64,000 bases of DNA from Drosophila miranda (Eukaryota; Arthropoda; Insecta; Diptera; Drosophilidae): contig NW_022881603.1 of assembly GCF_003369915.1 (NCBI RefSeq), forward strand, positions 28,207,522 to 28,271,521, read 5' to 3'. Positions 55,810 to 64,000 of this stretch are shown here, one piece after another. Both the position numbers and the translations under genes were made by a program. Within the stretch, counting starts at the first letter, position 1; every line of letters begins with the position of its first letter. The notes beneath the pieces are model-generated. The model ran no database searches and had not been told where the DNA came from. It saw only the letters and a program-made list of their open reading frames with translations.

Positions 55810-57199
55810 TTAAAGCAACTTCCTATAACTAATCTTAAATTGTGTGAACCCATAGTGGCTCAGTAGCTGTTGTAGTATGTATCCGTTTGTTACAAAAAAC
55901 ACTGCGCCCTGCAGTCCAATCCAGTTGAAGCTGTTCCAGGTTTTGAACTCCAGCAGCAGCCACAGCGCCTGGGCCAGCAGCCAAAGGACCAACAGGAATA
56001 TGGATCGGCTCCACGACAGGAGTTTGAAGTTGTTCAGGCACAGGGGCAGGATCGCCAAGTACCAGATGAAGTATTGTGAGGTCACCACGGAGTTGTAGGT
56101 AACGCTTACAAAGGCCACGGTGAAGATGCAAAACGGCAGCGTCTGACGAAACTGGCCAAAGCTCAAGCTCAGGTAGAGAATGAGGCAAAACTGCGGAGCT
56201 ACTAACAGCAGCTTCGTCAGCAACGCAGATTCCTCAACTGTCGCCGCGCTGCCCAGATATTGAAGCAAGAACTGCAGTGAGAAGTTGTGACGTGAGTCCT
56301 TGCGCACAAAGTGGTAGAGGTAGGCTTCGTAGATGTATTGCCAGCCATAGAGTGAATAGAAAGTCCACGTGAAGGCCACTAGACTGAGAAGTGTGCCTAG
56401 GACCAGGGAGAACTGTTGCTTGTTGGGGCGCATGATTTGGCGCAGGAAATCGAAAGGCGTTCGCGTTAGACGTGATGACAAAGACAGATAGTAAGCCAGA
56501 CTAAATAGCAAAGGATATAGTCGTAAATGGATAACTAGTCCGTGCGCCAGTCCGGCGGCAAAGATGAGCCAATTCTTGTGCGACGAATTGTGTTCCGATC
56601 GAATCAGCAGATAGATGGTCAAGATCACAAAAAAGCTTGAAAAGCAGTCTCCGCTCCCGCGTGTGGATATTACTGCCGTCAGCGGATTGTAGAGCCAGCA
56701 GCATGCGGAGACGCGAGCGATGTTTTCTGGGTGACTTCGTTCGTCCAGCGCATCGAGGGACTGGTCTGGTTCATGGGGCCTGTTGAACTTGCTGAGCAGA
56801 TGCTGCACGGTCTTCTGGTACTGACTCTTGATCTCCATGTGCACCAGGTGATAAATAAGAGTAGCAATGAGCAAATCGAAAGTCGCGTAGAGTAGTTTTC
56901 CGCACGCCGGGTGTACCAATATGTTTAGTGTCTGAAGATATGCCATTATAGGGCTGTAACGATAGGTGTGCCTCGCAAACGGAGTATCTCCCGCCAGCAC
57001 TTGACAGGCTCCATCAGTGACCACTTTGTAGTCGATGTCCGATGTAGGGCACCGCAGACTTACTGTCGTGTATTTGTCCGTAGCAGATCAGAACAAGGCG
57101 AATTAGAGCGGAGATCATCAGATGGGTTCTAAAGCTAATATGCAGGATTTGACGGCCAAATCGTTGCCATCCGGTACTCGCCACTTTCGTTCGTAACAT
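55810..57199 (-). pseudogene. PIG-M: PIG-M copy 2 (one frameshift before the DxD)
   Basis: Apart from one frame break, the whole enzyme can be read: start MLRTKVASTGWQRF at 57199 and a 404-residue open remainder (57024-55810) with about ten hydrophobic spans, DTPFARHTYRYSP, the STRGSGDCFSSFF loop and a C-terminus ISYRKLL. The extra base in CCTACATCGGACATC (about 57045) separates VPY from DIDYKV. Copy 1 has the same extra base, so it predates the duplication or reflects something I cannot see, such as an unusual splice. As read, no full-length enzyme is made. Confidence 0.88.
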
Positions 57200-57218
57200 T
57201 TTGTTTATTGCTCTTCGT

Positions 57219-57416
57219 TTACAACTTTGTTTTTAGCTCCATTGCACTCTTTCGAATGCAGCTCAAAAATTTCTTAAACTCGGCGTCGCAGATCTTATGC
57301 TGCACGTTCGGGTCGCGCGACACGCAAATTGCATATGCTGAGGCCTTGTCGGCACACTTTGTAAGCAGAATTGGGTAGTTGCGGAGACGTTGGTTGGCTT
57401 TGCGCACCGATTCCAT
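57219..57416 (-). CDS. NDUFAF8-like twin CX9C protein (copy 2)
   Basis: 65 residues, identical to copy 1 except Phe for Leu in the last CX9C (FKKFLSC). Same 9-nt and 19-nt spacing to the neighbours. Confidence 0.8.
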   Translation of the reverse strand: MESVRKANQRLRNYPILLTKCADKASAYAICVSRDPNVQHKICDAEFKKFLSCIRKSAMELKTKL

Positions 57417-57425
57417 TCCTCAACG

Positions 57426-57689
57426 TTAACGTTTGTGCGGCGGCACACGAATCTCACTGGGAGGCAAGGGATCTGCTATGAACGCGTCGTAAATGGGCTT
57501 GGAGAAGAATATGAGTAGCGAGCTCGTCAGGAAACTGATCTGAAACAGTCGCGGGTTTCGCTGTATCCAAGTGCGCTTGGGCAGCACGGCTGTACGACGG
57601 CGCCGACCAGGTTGTTGTGGCTGCTGCTGCTCCTTTTTGTCTAACAAGTCTTGAATGTCTTTTGGTGGCTTGTACTGCGGTATGGACAT
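57426..57689 (-). CDS. Small single-span membrane protein (copy 2)
   Basis: 87 residues identical to copy 1: Gln/Pro-rich N-terminus, GRRRR, one hydrophobic helix. The intact frame in both copies argues that duplication is recent. Confidence 0.75.
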   Translation of the reverse strand: MSIPQYKPPKDIQDLLDKKEQQQPQQPGRRRRTAVLPKRTWIQRNPRLFQISFLTSSLLIFFSKPIYDAFIADPLPPSEIRVPPHKR

Positions 57690-57749
57690 TATTTTTCTCT
57701 GTTGGTAATGAAAGTTAGCGTGACATACAGCATCAAGCGCATCGAAAAC

Positions 57750-58038
57750 TCACGACTTGCCGGCACCTTTGGATGCTTCTGTTAAGTATGGTTTTTCCAA
57801 ATTGATTCCACTGCAACAAAGCGATATTTTATGCCACTTTAGACAACATTGGCGCATAGCCTCGAGAACGTCAGCACATTTATCCTCCTGGTAATTGTTT
57901 TCTGCAATGACGATTCTTGATAAGTCGCACAAGCTTACATAATAACAAAGGAAACCATTTCAGGTACGTACCGTTCAAACAGGCTTGTATGCGGCAGGCG
58001 TTCGCTTTGCAAGGATCCTTCTTGCGAGATGCAGACAT
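57750..58038 (-). CDS. CMC4-like CX9C protein (copy 2)
   Basis: Exon 1 is 58038-57972 and exon 2 57901-57750, with the same splice sites as copy 1. Three residues differ (Asp to Ala in KCADVLE, Val to Ile in HKIS, Asp to Asn in GINL). All cysteines are kept. The donor GTGAGT overlapping the stop (57753) and acceptor near 57699 are also conserved. Confidence 0.82.
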
Positions 58039-58116
58039 GTAACTATATAGCTATTTTCATCGATTTTAAACGCAAACTAAAATTTCTTATGACATGTGTG
58101 TCTTCTTGCTAGTGAT

Positions 58117-58227
58117 GTAAAATAACATCGATGCACCGAGCATCGATGTTTTTCTGCCGATGCTTACTGATGTTTTCCGATGTTTTTGCTGCTACCGATG
58201 TTTTGCAAAACATCGATCGTTTAATTT
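58117..58227. promoter_or_regulatory. ATCGAT-rich region (copy 2)
   Basis: Duplicate of 45480-45590 with the same three ATCGAT hexamers. Confidence 0.5.
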
Positions 58228-58651
58228 CAAATCATTGCGTATTTGTCGTCTGTAAGCAGCAACACAGCAATGCCAAATAAAGTAAACATATTTGACTTAA
58301 AATGAATCAAATTTATTATAGATGGTATACATTTGTTTAAATATGAAACTGCGAAAGCCGTTAACATCATTCGAAGGCAACCCGTTGTGTGTTTGGGAAG
58401 GTATGAGGAATACTGTTCAGTCACAGACATATACCTTATTAATATTACAGAATATACAGTACAATTTCATACACAAATACTCATAAATACAATTGTCCAT
58501 GTCACTTCATGTGAATGAATATGACGACACGAAAATTACATTAGCAACTAAGAATAGACAATTGCACTTGTAAACTCGAACCCACCAAAAAGGATGAAGC
58601 AATAAACTATTTACTTTGTTGCTGCCAAATACCTAAGTAAATGCACTGAAA

Positions 58652-58981
58652 TGTAACCACGCACAGAGTAAGTGCACCCTATCTAAAAATACACTCACAT
58701 GGAGCCTGGCGTTCCTTCCCATACAATAAGAGTACCACTGCTAGCTATATAAGGAGATGCATTTGTTCAATAAAACTCAGTATCAGAAACAGTTCCACAA
58801 CTGCCTGTCACTAATTGTCCCATCGCAATCATCAGAGGCTGTCGCCGTGTCTTCAGATCCTCATTTCGCGCACCGTATCGTATGATGCCCACTTCGCAGT
58901 CCAACTGGTTCAAGTTCTAGTTGCGACGACCAAACTGTAGACGGTTTATGTACCGTATACAACCCAGCTTCCAACAACACA
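58652..58981 (+). repeat. Possible solo LTR (copy 2)
   Basis: 330 bp, nearly identical to 46014-46343. The two gene blocks stop matching about 35 bp further on (near 59015). Confidence 0.5.
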
Positions 58982-59015
58982 ATTTTTAAGTTTTAATATT
59001 TTTTTGTATAATAAT

Positions 59016-59258
59016 ATGCGTCGCCGAATCAAAATCTGGGATAGCTTCGAGACGAGTAAGTGAATCAGTATGTAATTGTGGACACAATTTAAAAATATTT
59101 CTTTTTTCACAGAGGACCTACATATGTATCGTAATCTTCGCCACAAACGAAGTCGTATCCGATTTCGACCCGCCAGACGGGGTCCTATCAAAGTATACCA
59201 GCCGGACAGAATCGTATCCCAGCAGGACAGAATCGCACCCCGTAGCATCCGAGTCTAA
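59016..59258 (+). CDS. Arg-rich 61-residue protein gene (copy 3)
   Basis: Exon 1 is 59016-59055, the intron 59056-59112 and exon 2 59113-59258. Differs from copy 2 at three residues (Ile for Ser in RIKIWDS, Asn for Lys in YRNLRH, Tyr for Ser in KVYQP). The duplication joint lies one or two bases before the ATG, so its original upstream sequence is lost and any promoter must come from the adjoining block. Confidence 0.55.
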
Positions 59259-60133
59259 CAAGCCATCGACAACAAGGACTTTGACTATGGCAACCAAGCG
59301 AGGGGCTACGCGGGCTACTACACTCTAGATAAATATCGTTGTTGTTAGGTTTAAGGATATACGCGTTTAAACATTTAGATAGTAGATACAAATTTTATCC
59401 ACTTGTTTATTTATTTATAATAACGTATCCTATAGTAAGCTAAGTTCTGATGAATAAAATGATTGAAAAGTCATCCTTTCTGTCTTCTGTTTTGGGGACA
59501 CTATCCCGGCTAAAAAAGGCGTGGCACGCCCAGATCGGTTCACAAATAGCGGAGAAAAATACATATTTTCGATTCGGGAAAATGTCCTTGATAAGGACTC
59601 CATCAAATCAGGGACATTTTTTCAACCACAGGAAGCCGTCGCACGCCTAAGTCGGCCCACAAATAGCCGGAAAAACTAGATCTGTATGGTTCGTTTGTTG
59701 TAGTCCTTAGCGAAGGATCAAGGACAGATCTATGTGTCTGGAAAAAATATCCTGAACCCTTGGTCCTTGATAAGGACTGCATTAGATCAAGGAACCTATT
59801 CCGAGTACAGGATGCCGACGCACGCCTAGATCGGGCCACAAATAACGGAGAAAACAACAAAAGTTGTTGTTGTCAATTGTTGTACAAAATTTGTTCTTGT
59901 TGTTGTACAACAACTTTCAAATGCCCAAAAACGGGAATTACAAATCTGGGATACCAGGCGAACAGAAATCAGCAGAAGGTCACTGGTTTTTTTAATTTTA
60001 TTATTTTTCCCGCCATTTTTCATATTTTCTTTGGTCACTTTTCCGTTCTTCGGCCGCTCAAAATGGTGGAAAAGTGGAGTTTCAAATGTGGAATACCAGG
60101 CGAACAGAAATCAGCACAAGGTCACTGGTTTTT
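59259..60133 (+). repeat. 3' flank of Arg-rich copy 3, with a three-unit minisatellite
   Basis: Direct counterpart of the inverted 52050-53100. The three ~120-bp units lie at about 59500-59860 with palindromes GTCCTTGATAAGGAC (59582 and 59764). Two copies of the CCAGTGACC-type unit follow (about 59945 and 60090). Confidence 0.75.
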
Positions 60134-61240
60134 ATACCCGATACTCAAAATGAGTATAGGGGTATATTAGATTTGTGGTAAAAGTGGATGTGTGTAACGT
60201 CCAGAAGGAATCGTTTCCGACCCCATAAAGTATATATATTCTTGATCAGAATCAATAGCCGAGTCGATTGAGCCCTGTCTGTCTGTCCGTCCGTCCGTCT
60301 GTCCGTCTGTCCGTCCCCTTCAGCGCCTAGTGCTCAAAGACTATAAGAGCTAGAGCAACGATGTTTTGGATCCAGACTTCTGTGATATGTCACTGCAACA
60401 AAAATATTTCAAAACTTCGCCCCGCCCACTTCCGCCCCCACAAAAGACGAAAATCTGTGGCATCCACAATTTTAAAGATATGAGAAAACCAAAAACGTAG
60501 AATTGTAGAGAATGACCATATCTTTAAGACTGCGGAATCTGAATTGGATCGTATTATTATTATAGCCAGCATCAAGAAAACAATTTCATTTTTTCTCGCC
60601 CTGTCTCTCTCTAACACACACGTAGCATAGGCGGCTTTGCTTAGAGTAAAACATTAGCGCCTAGATCTCAGAGACTAAAAAACTAGAGCAACCAAATTTG
60701 GTATCCACACTCCTAATATATCGGACCGAGACGAGTTTGTTTCTAAATTTCGCCACACCCCCTTCCGCCCCCGCAAAGGACGAAAATCTGGGGATATTCA
60801 AAAATCTCAGAGACTATTAAGGCTAGAGTAACCAAATTTGGTATCCGCACTCCTGTTAGATCTTACTATAAAACGTGTATCTCAAAATTTCGCCCCACCC
60901 CCTTCCGCCCACACAAAAGACGAAAATCTGTTGCATCCACAATATTGCACATTCGAGAAAACTAAAAACGCAGAATCATAGATAATGACCATATCTATCA
61001 GATTGCTGAATCTGGATCAGATCAGATCATTTTTATAGCCAATAGGAACAAATCAATTTGCAGTGGCTACGCAGCGCCCGACTTCACGCTCAGACTGATT
61101 TTCTGTCTCTCTCGCACGCACTCTTTGTCGTGTCGTTTAATATTAGCGGCGTCTGCCGGAGGAGAGCCATACTGACTTAGTATCGGGTATAACCGTAGAG
61201 TTGCGGTGTCCGCAGCAACTCACAACGTTCCCCCTCGTTT
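60134..61240 (+). mobile_element. Complete non-autonomous Helentron/INE-1-like element (copy E)
   Basis: About 1.1 kb. It has perfect 12-bp subterminal inverted repeats ATACCCGATACT (60134-60145) and AGTATCGGGTAT (61179-61190), a TCTG/TCCG microsatellite core (60275-60317), and a terminal hairpin GAGTTGCGG-TGTC-CGCAGCAACTC (61198-61221) followed by CCCCCTCGTTT. Subterminal repeats, microsatellite and 3' hairpin are the Helentron hallmarks. It is inserted between two T-rich host positions whose uninterrupted form is present, inverted, near 52135. No coding capacity. Confidence 0.85.
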
Positions 61241-61400
61241 AAAGTTCCTTTTAATCTTGGTTTTACGTTATTTCATATTTTCTTTAGCCACTCAAAATGG
61301 TGGACAACGAGAATATGAAAAACAAACATGAAAAACGGAAAAATTGAATTAAAAAAAATTTAAAAAACCAGTGACCTTCTGCTGATTTCTGTTCGCCTGG
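61241..61400 (+). repeat. Continuation of Arg-rich locus flank
   Basis: Reverse complement of about 52050-52170, including AAAATGGTGGA and the CCAGTGACC-type unit at about 61365, up to the BEL element. Confidence 0.7.
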
Positions 61401-61730
61401 TGTTCAGGCCAGCCGTAAACAATTTCCGCGCACTGTGCCAACTCCGTAGCGCCCCGGTCCCAACTCGCTCTCGCGCGCTCGGAGGGGCGCTCGGATCCAC
61501 AATCCACGATCCACACGGCGCTCACGGCAGAAAAAGCACCATAAGGCATAGAGTTAAGCAGTTACGATTTCACCCCCGCTTCAGACGGCCGATCTACCGC
61601 GCGACCGTCCAACCAAATACACACACATAATTATATATATACCACTAAACATAACGGTTTTCATTTCTTATGACGGCTACAGCAATTGCGTTGTGGGAGA
61701 GTTGAGCTTCGATCCGCCCCACTGCAAACA
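61401..61730 (+). repeat. 5' LTR of the BEL/Pao element
   Basis: 330 bp, TGTTCAGG...CAAACA, with a TATATATATA stretch at about 61632. The end is set by the primer-binding site one base later; the 3' LTR is outside the window. Confidence 0.7.
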
Positions 61731-61731
61731 T

Positions 61732-61749
61732 TGGTCCTTCGAGCCGGAT
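61732..61749 (+). other. Primer-binding site, matches tRNA-Tyr
   Basis: TGGTCCTTCGAGCCGGAT is complementary over 18 bases to a 3' end ATCCGGCTCGAAGGACCA, which fits tRNA-Tyr (acceptor stem CCTTCGA). From memory of tRNA sequences. Confidence 0.65.
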
Positions 61750-62850
61750 CTTCGCCTTCCCCATAAGGAGAAGCTCACCCCAGCCAGCATCGGCGGATTG
61801 CTCCAAGTTCAAGATAAGAACTCTTCGATTGTGCCTAACAACAGTGCAGTGATTTTGTGCGAGTTTTCCATCCCAGTCCGAGTTCCCGTGGCATATGTAC
61901 ATGCATGTGTATGTATTTATTTCTCGCTCTAGCTCCAAATTAAACCATACTTCGTTCTGCCAACGGTTGTGGCTTCCTACTTCTCCAAATGTTTAATTTG
62001 ATCCGAGCTAACTCCTGCGTTCAGCTTCCGATCCAGTGTAAATAATATTCTTACCTCTCCAGCTACCAGCTGAGCTTTCGTTGCTAACATACATACATAC
62101 ATACATGTATGTACACATCGCAACGCAATCCAAGCGGCTGGCAACAAACATAAAGGCATATTCTTGCAATTATTTTTGTGGTTTATTCCGTGCATGCTCA
62201 ACGTTCCATAGTTTGTCGGTTTTATAAGGAAATAAAATATCAAATCACTGCGCCTCCTTATTTAACTAATTATACTACCAACAAAATAACGATCCATACA
62301 TACTGCACATACATATGTATGTATTTATCTTACATATCTATACGTACGCATTTTAAATTAGCATATTCTTGCACATCTATGTATATAATATACATATTGT
62401 ATATAAAACGGTTATCACCGTTTTACCCGTTGTTTGACATCTCTTCAACCCAAGCCGCGGTACATAGCACTTACAGCCATACATACACACATACAAGCAG
62501 CAGCAGCGGTGCATTCTTTTCGTTTTTCCTTTCGCTTTCGCTTCTCCACCGTTTGCCTGCGTTGTAATTGTTGGGAGAATATTTTTCGGTGCCGCGCTTG
62601 ACCGTAACGGAACGCCAAGTGACGCGCTACCCTGCATTTCGAGAGTATATTGTTTTCAACCGTAGTTCAATCGTAGTATTTATATCTATATATTCCGGCC
62701 ACGGTGTACTATTTCCATAATTTAAATACTCGCAATAAATTCCACCAAAACCACATATCCACGGTTCGTAGTTCTGAACTTCCACTTCGCCATTTCCGCT
62801 CACCTACCTTTGCGACTCCACTACGCGTTATCGCAGATCCATCAGCAAAC

Positions 62851-64000
62851 ATGCCCACTGTTGAGAAGAAATCTCGCAAGAAGTTTAAGCGGGTGAGTTC
62901 GCTGAGTTTGACCCATCCACCCAGCTCCAACGGCTCAGTCACTACGCCCACATCTTCCCGTCCGGCCCCAGCTGAGCGAGGTCCGACCACGTCCAGGGCT
63001 CACGCACCCCATGCCTTCGAGGATTTGTTGCTCCCCTCGGGAGTCCCTCGCACGGCTCCTAGCACTATGGCCGCCAGTTCCGCACAGTCTAAGTTTGCCT
63101 TGGCCGCAAGCAGACTGACCCGCTTCGACCAGAAGCTCAGCGCTCCAGATGCTAGCACACCAACCCGCACGCTCTCCCAAGTCCATCGAGAACAACTCCG
63201 AAGCCTGTGGGCAAAGGTGGACGCGGAGTTCGCGGCCTGTTCGCTGACGATGGCGGAAGAGGATCCAGAGGGTGTAGCTTATGTCCAAGAGATGTACGAT
63301 GACTGCTACGCGGTCTACGCGCAATGCCTGGCCGAACTGAACGATCAGCTCGAGCCCTCGACTGTCCCTCACACGCCGCAACTGGCCGTTCAAGTGCCGA
63401 CTTCCGGCGGTTGCCGCCTCCCTCCATGTGACACTGAAGTTTTCAGTGGGGACTACCAGCAGTGGCCCACGTTCCGAGACCTGTTCACCGCCATCTACAT
63501 AGAAAACCCAAGGTTGGCTCCAGTGGACAAAACTGTTCCACCTCAACAAAAAGACCAGCGGTGAAGCCCACGACATAGTGGCACAGGCTCCACTTACGAA
63601 CGAGGGTTTCGCGTCCGCATGGAACGCCCTCCGTGAGCGTTTCCAAAACAAGAGGCTGATACTCAAGGCCCAGCTGAAGATCCTTTTCAGTCTGCCCCAA
63701 ATCCGTACCGAGTCAGCAGCAGCGCTAAAAGAGCTCCAGAGGGCCGTCCACAAGTGCCTCACGACACTCACCCATTCCGAGGTCTCCACAGACAGCGTTT
63801 TCGCTGACGGAGTTTTAGTGTACCTCATTTCCGCTAAGCTGCCAAAGACGACCTTAGAGCTTTGGGAGCAATCCGTGACGCACAAGTCCGAAATTCCCAC
63901 CTGGCACGCCATGGACAAGTTCCTGGCGGAGCGGTACCTGTCTCTCGAAGTGACCGAGGACGACCATCCAGGCATGGAGACTCAGGCCCACTCCAGGGCG
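62851..64000 (+). pseudogene. gag of the BEL/Pao element with a one-base frameshift
   Basis: A likely start is MPTVEKKSRKKFKRV (62851), although the frame is open from 62704. A Ser/Pro-rich basic region is followed by a helical part (VHREQLRSLWAKVDAEFAAC) and the DUF1759 region of BEL gag (PPCDTEVFSGDYQQWPTFRD, about 63422). One extra A near 63530 (GACAAAACTG) shifts the frame, which stops at 63562-63564. The continuation in the other frame (NKKTSGEAHDIVAQAPLTNE, KLPKTTLELWEQ) runs to the window end. Confidence 0.85.

Larger units (their letters stand above)
61401..64000 (+). mobile_element. BEL/Pao LTR retrotransposon, 5' part (runs off the window)
   Basis: It has an LTR, a primer-binding site, a long leader (61750-62850) with ACATACAT microsatellites, and a gag frame with a BEL-type domain. 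The element continues past the window end. Confidence 0.85.

Noticed and set aside
61690..61932. 79-codon ORF containing GELSFDPPHCKHWSFEPD
   Set aside because: It crosses the LTR end and primer-binding site of the BEL element, so it is leader sequence read by chance.
1..64000. tRNA or rRNA genes
   Set aside because: No cloverleaf or rRNA-like segment was noticed; the only tRNA matches are the primer-binding sites.

Overview
The window is eukaryotic and almost certainly Drosophila. It has small spliced genes with 50-65 bp introns, DRE-type promoter motifs, and Ty3/gypsy, BEL/Pao, LOA/I-like non-LTR and INE-1/Helentron-like elements. The recognisable host genes are Rae1 (WD40 mRNA-export factor), ND-B12 (NDUFB3), the last exon of an inositol polyphosphate kinase (IP6K-like), PIG-M, a CMC4-like and an NDUFAF8-like CX9C protein, and several small proteins I cannot name. 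From memory, Rae1, ND-B12 and the IP6K gene are neighbours on Muller element C (2R) of D. melanogaster. LOA/bilbo/TRIM-type elements and so many decayed duplicates suggest an obscura-group species, and possibly a degenerating sex chromosome such as the D. miranda neo-Y. That assignment is inference.

Layout. 1-797: 3' end of a non-LTR element abutting the 3' end of Rae1. 835-17879 (minus): Rae1 copy A with two open exons; its original ~60 bp intron is now 16.0 kb because a non-LTR element (11-bp target duplication) inserted into it and then received an Osvaldo/Ulysses-like LTR element (3274-14063). 17880-20106: Rae1 upstream region and a Helentron-like element. 20134-20324: last exon of IP6K, with a 7.06-kb 17.6/297-like errantivirus (20834-27893) in its 3' flank. 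28693-29075: ND-B12. 29165-37881: two broken duplicates of the Rae1 locus (B and C), each with its own Helentron-like copy. 38193-38792: a protein with DUF3060-like repeats. 41037-46343 and 53801-58981: a direct ~5.2-kb duplication of a gene block (two or three related small genes, PIG-M, NDUFAF8-like, a small membrane protein, CMC4-like). Between the copies lie a small inverted repeat carrying an Arg-rich gene, and an LTR element (46954-51771) inserted into one arm. 59016-61400: third copy of the Arg-rich gene with a minisatellite and a complete Helentron-like element. 61401-64000: 5' part of a BEL/Pao element.

How it fits together. The four minus-strand genes CMC4-like, small membrane protein, NDUFAF8-like and PIG-M are packed with gaps of 60, 9 and 19 nt, and a potential 55-nt intron would bring the first two into a stop/start overlap; this looks polycistronic. 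Helentron-like sequence lies at or within a few tens of bp of several duplication boundaries. Most elements carry one or a few stop or frameshift lesions and ~1% LTR divergence, so the region appears young, repeat-driven and decaying.
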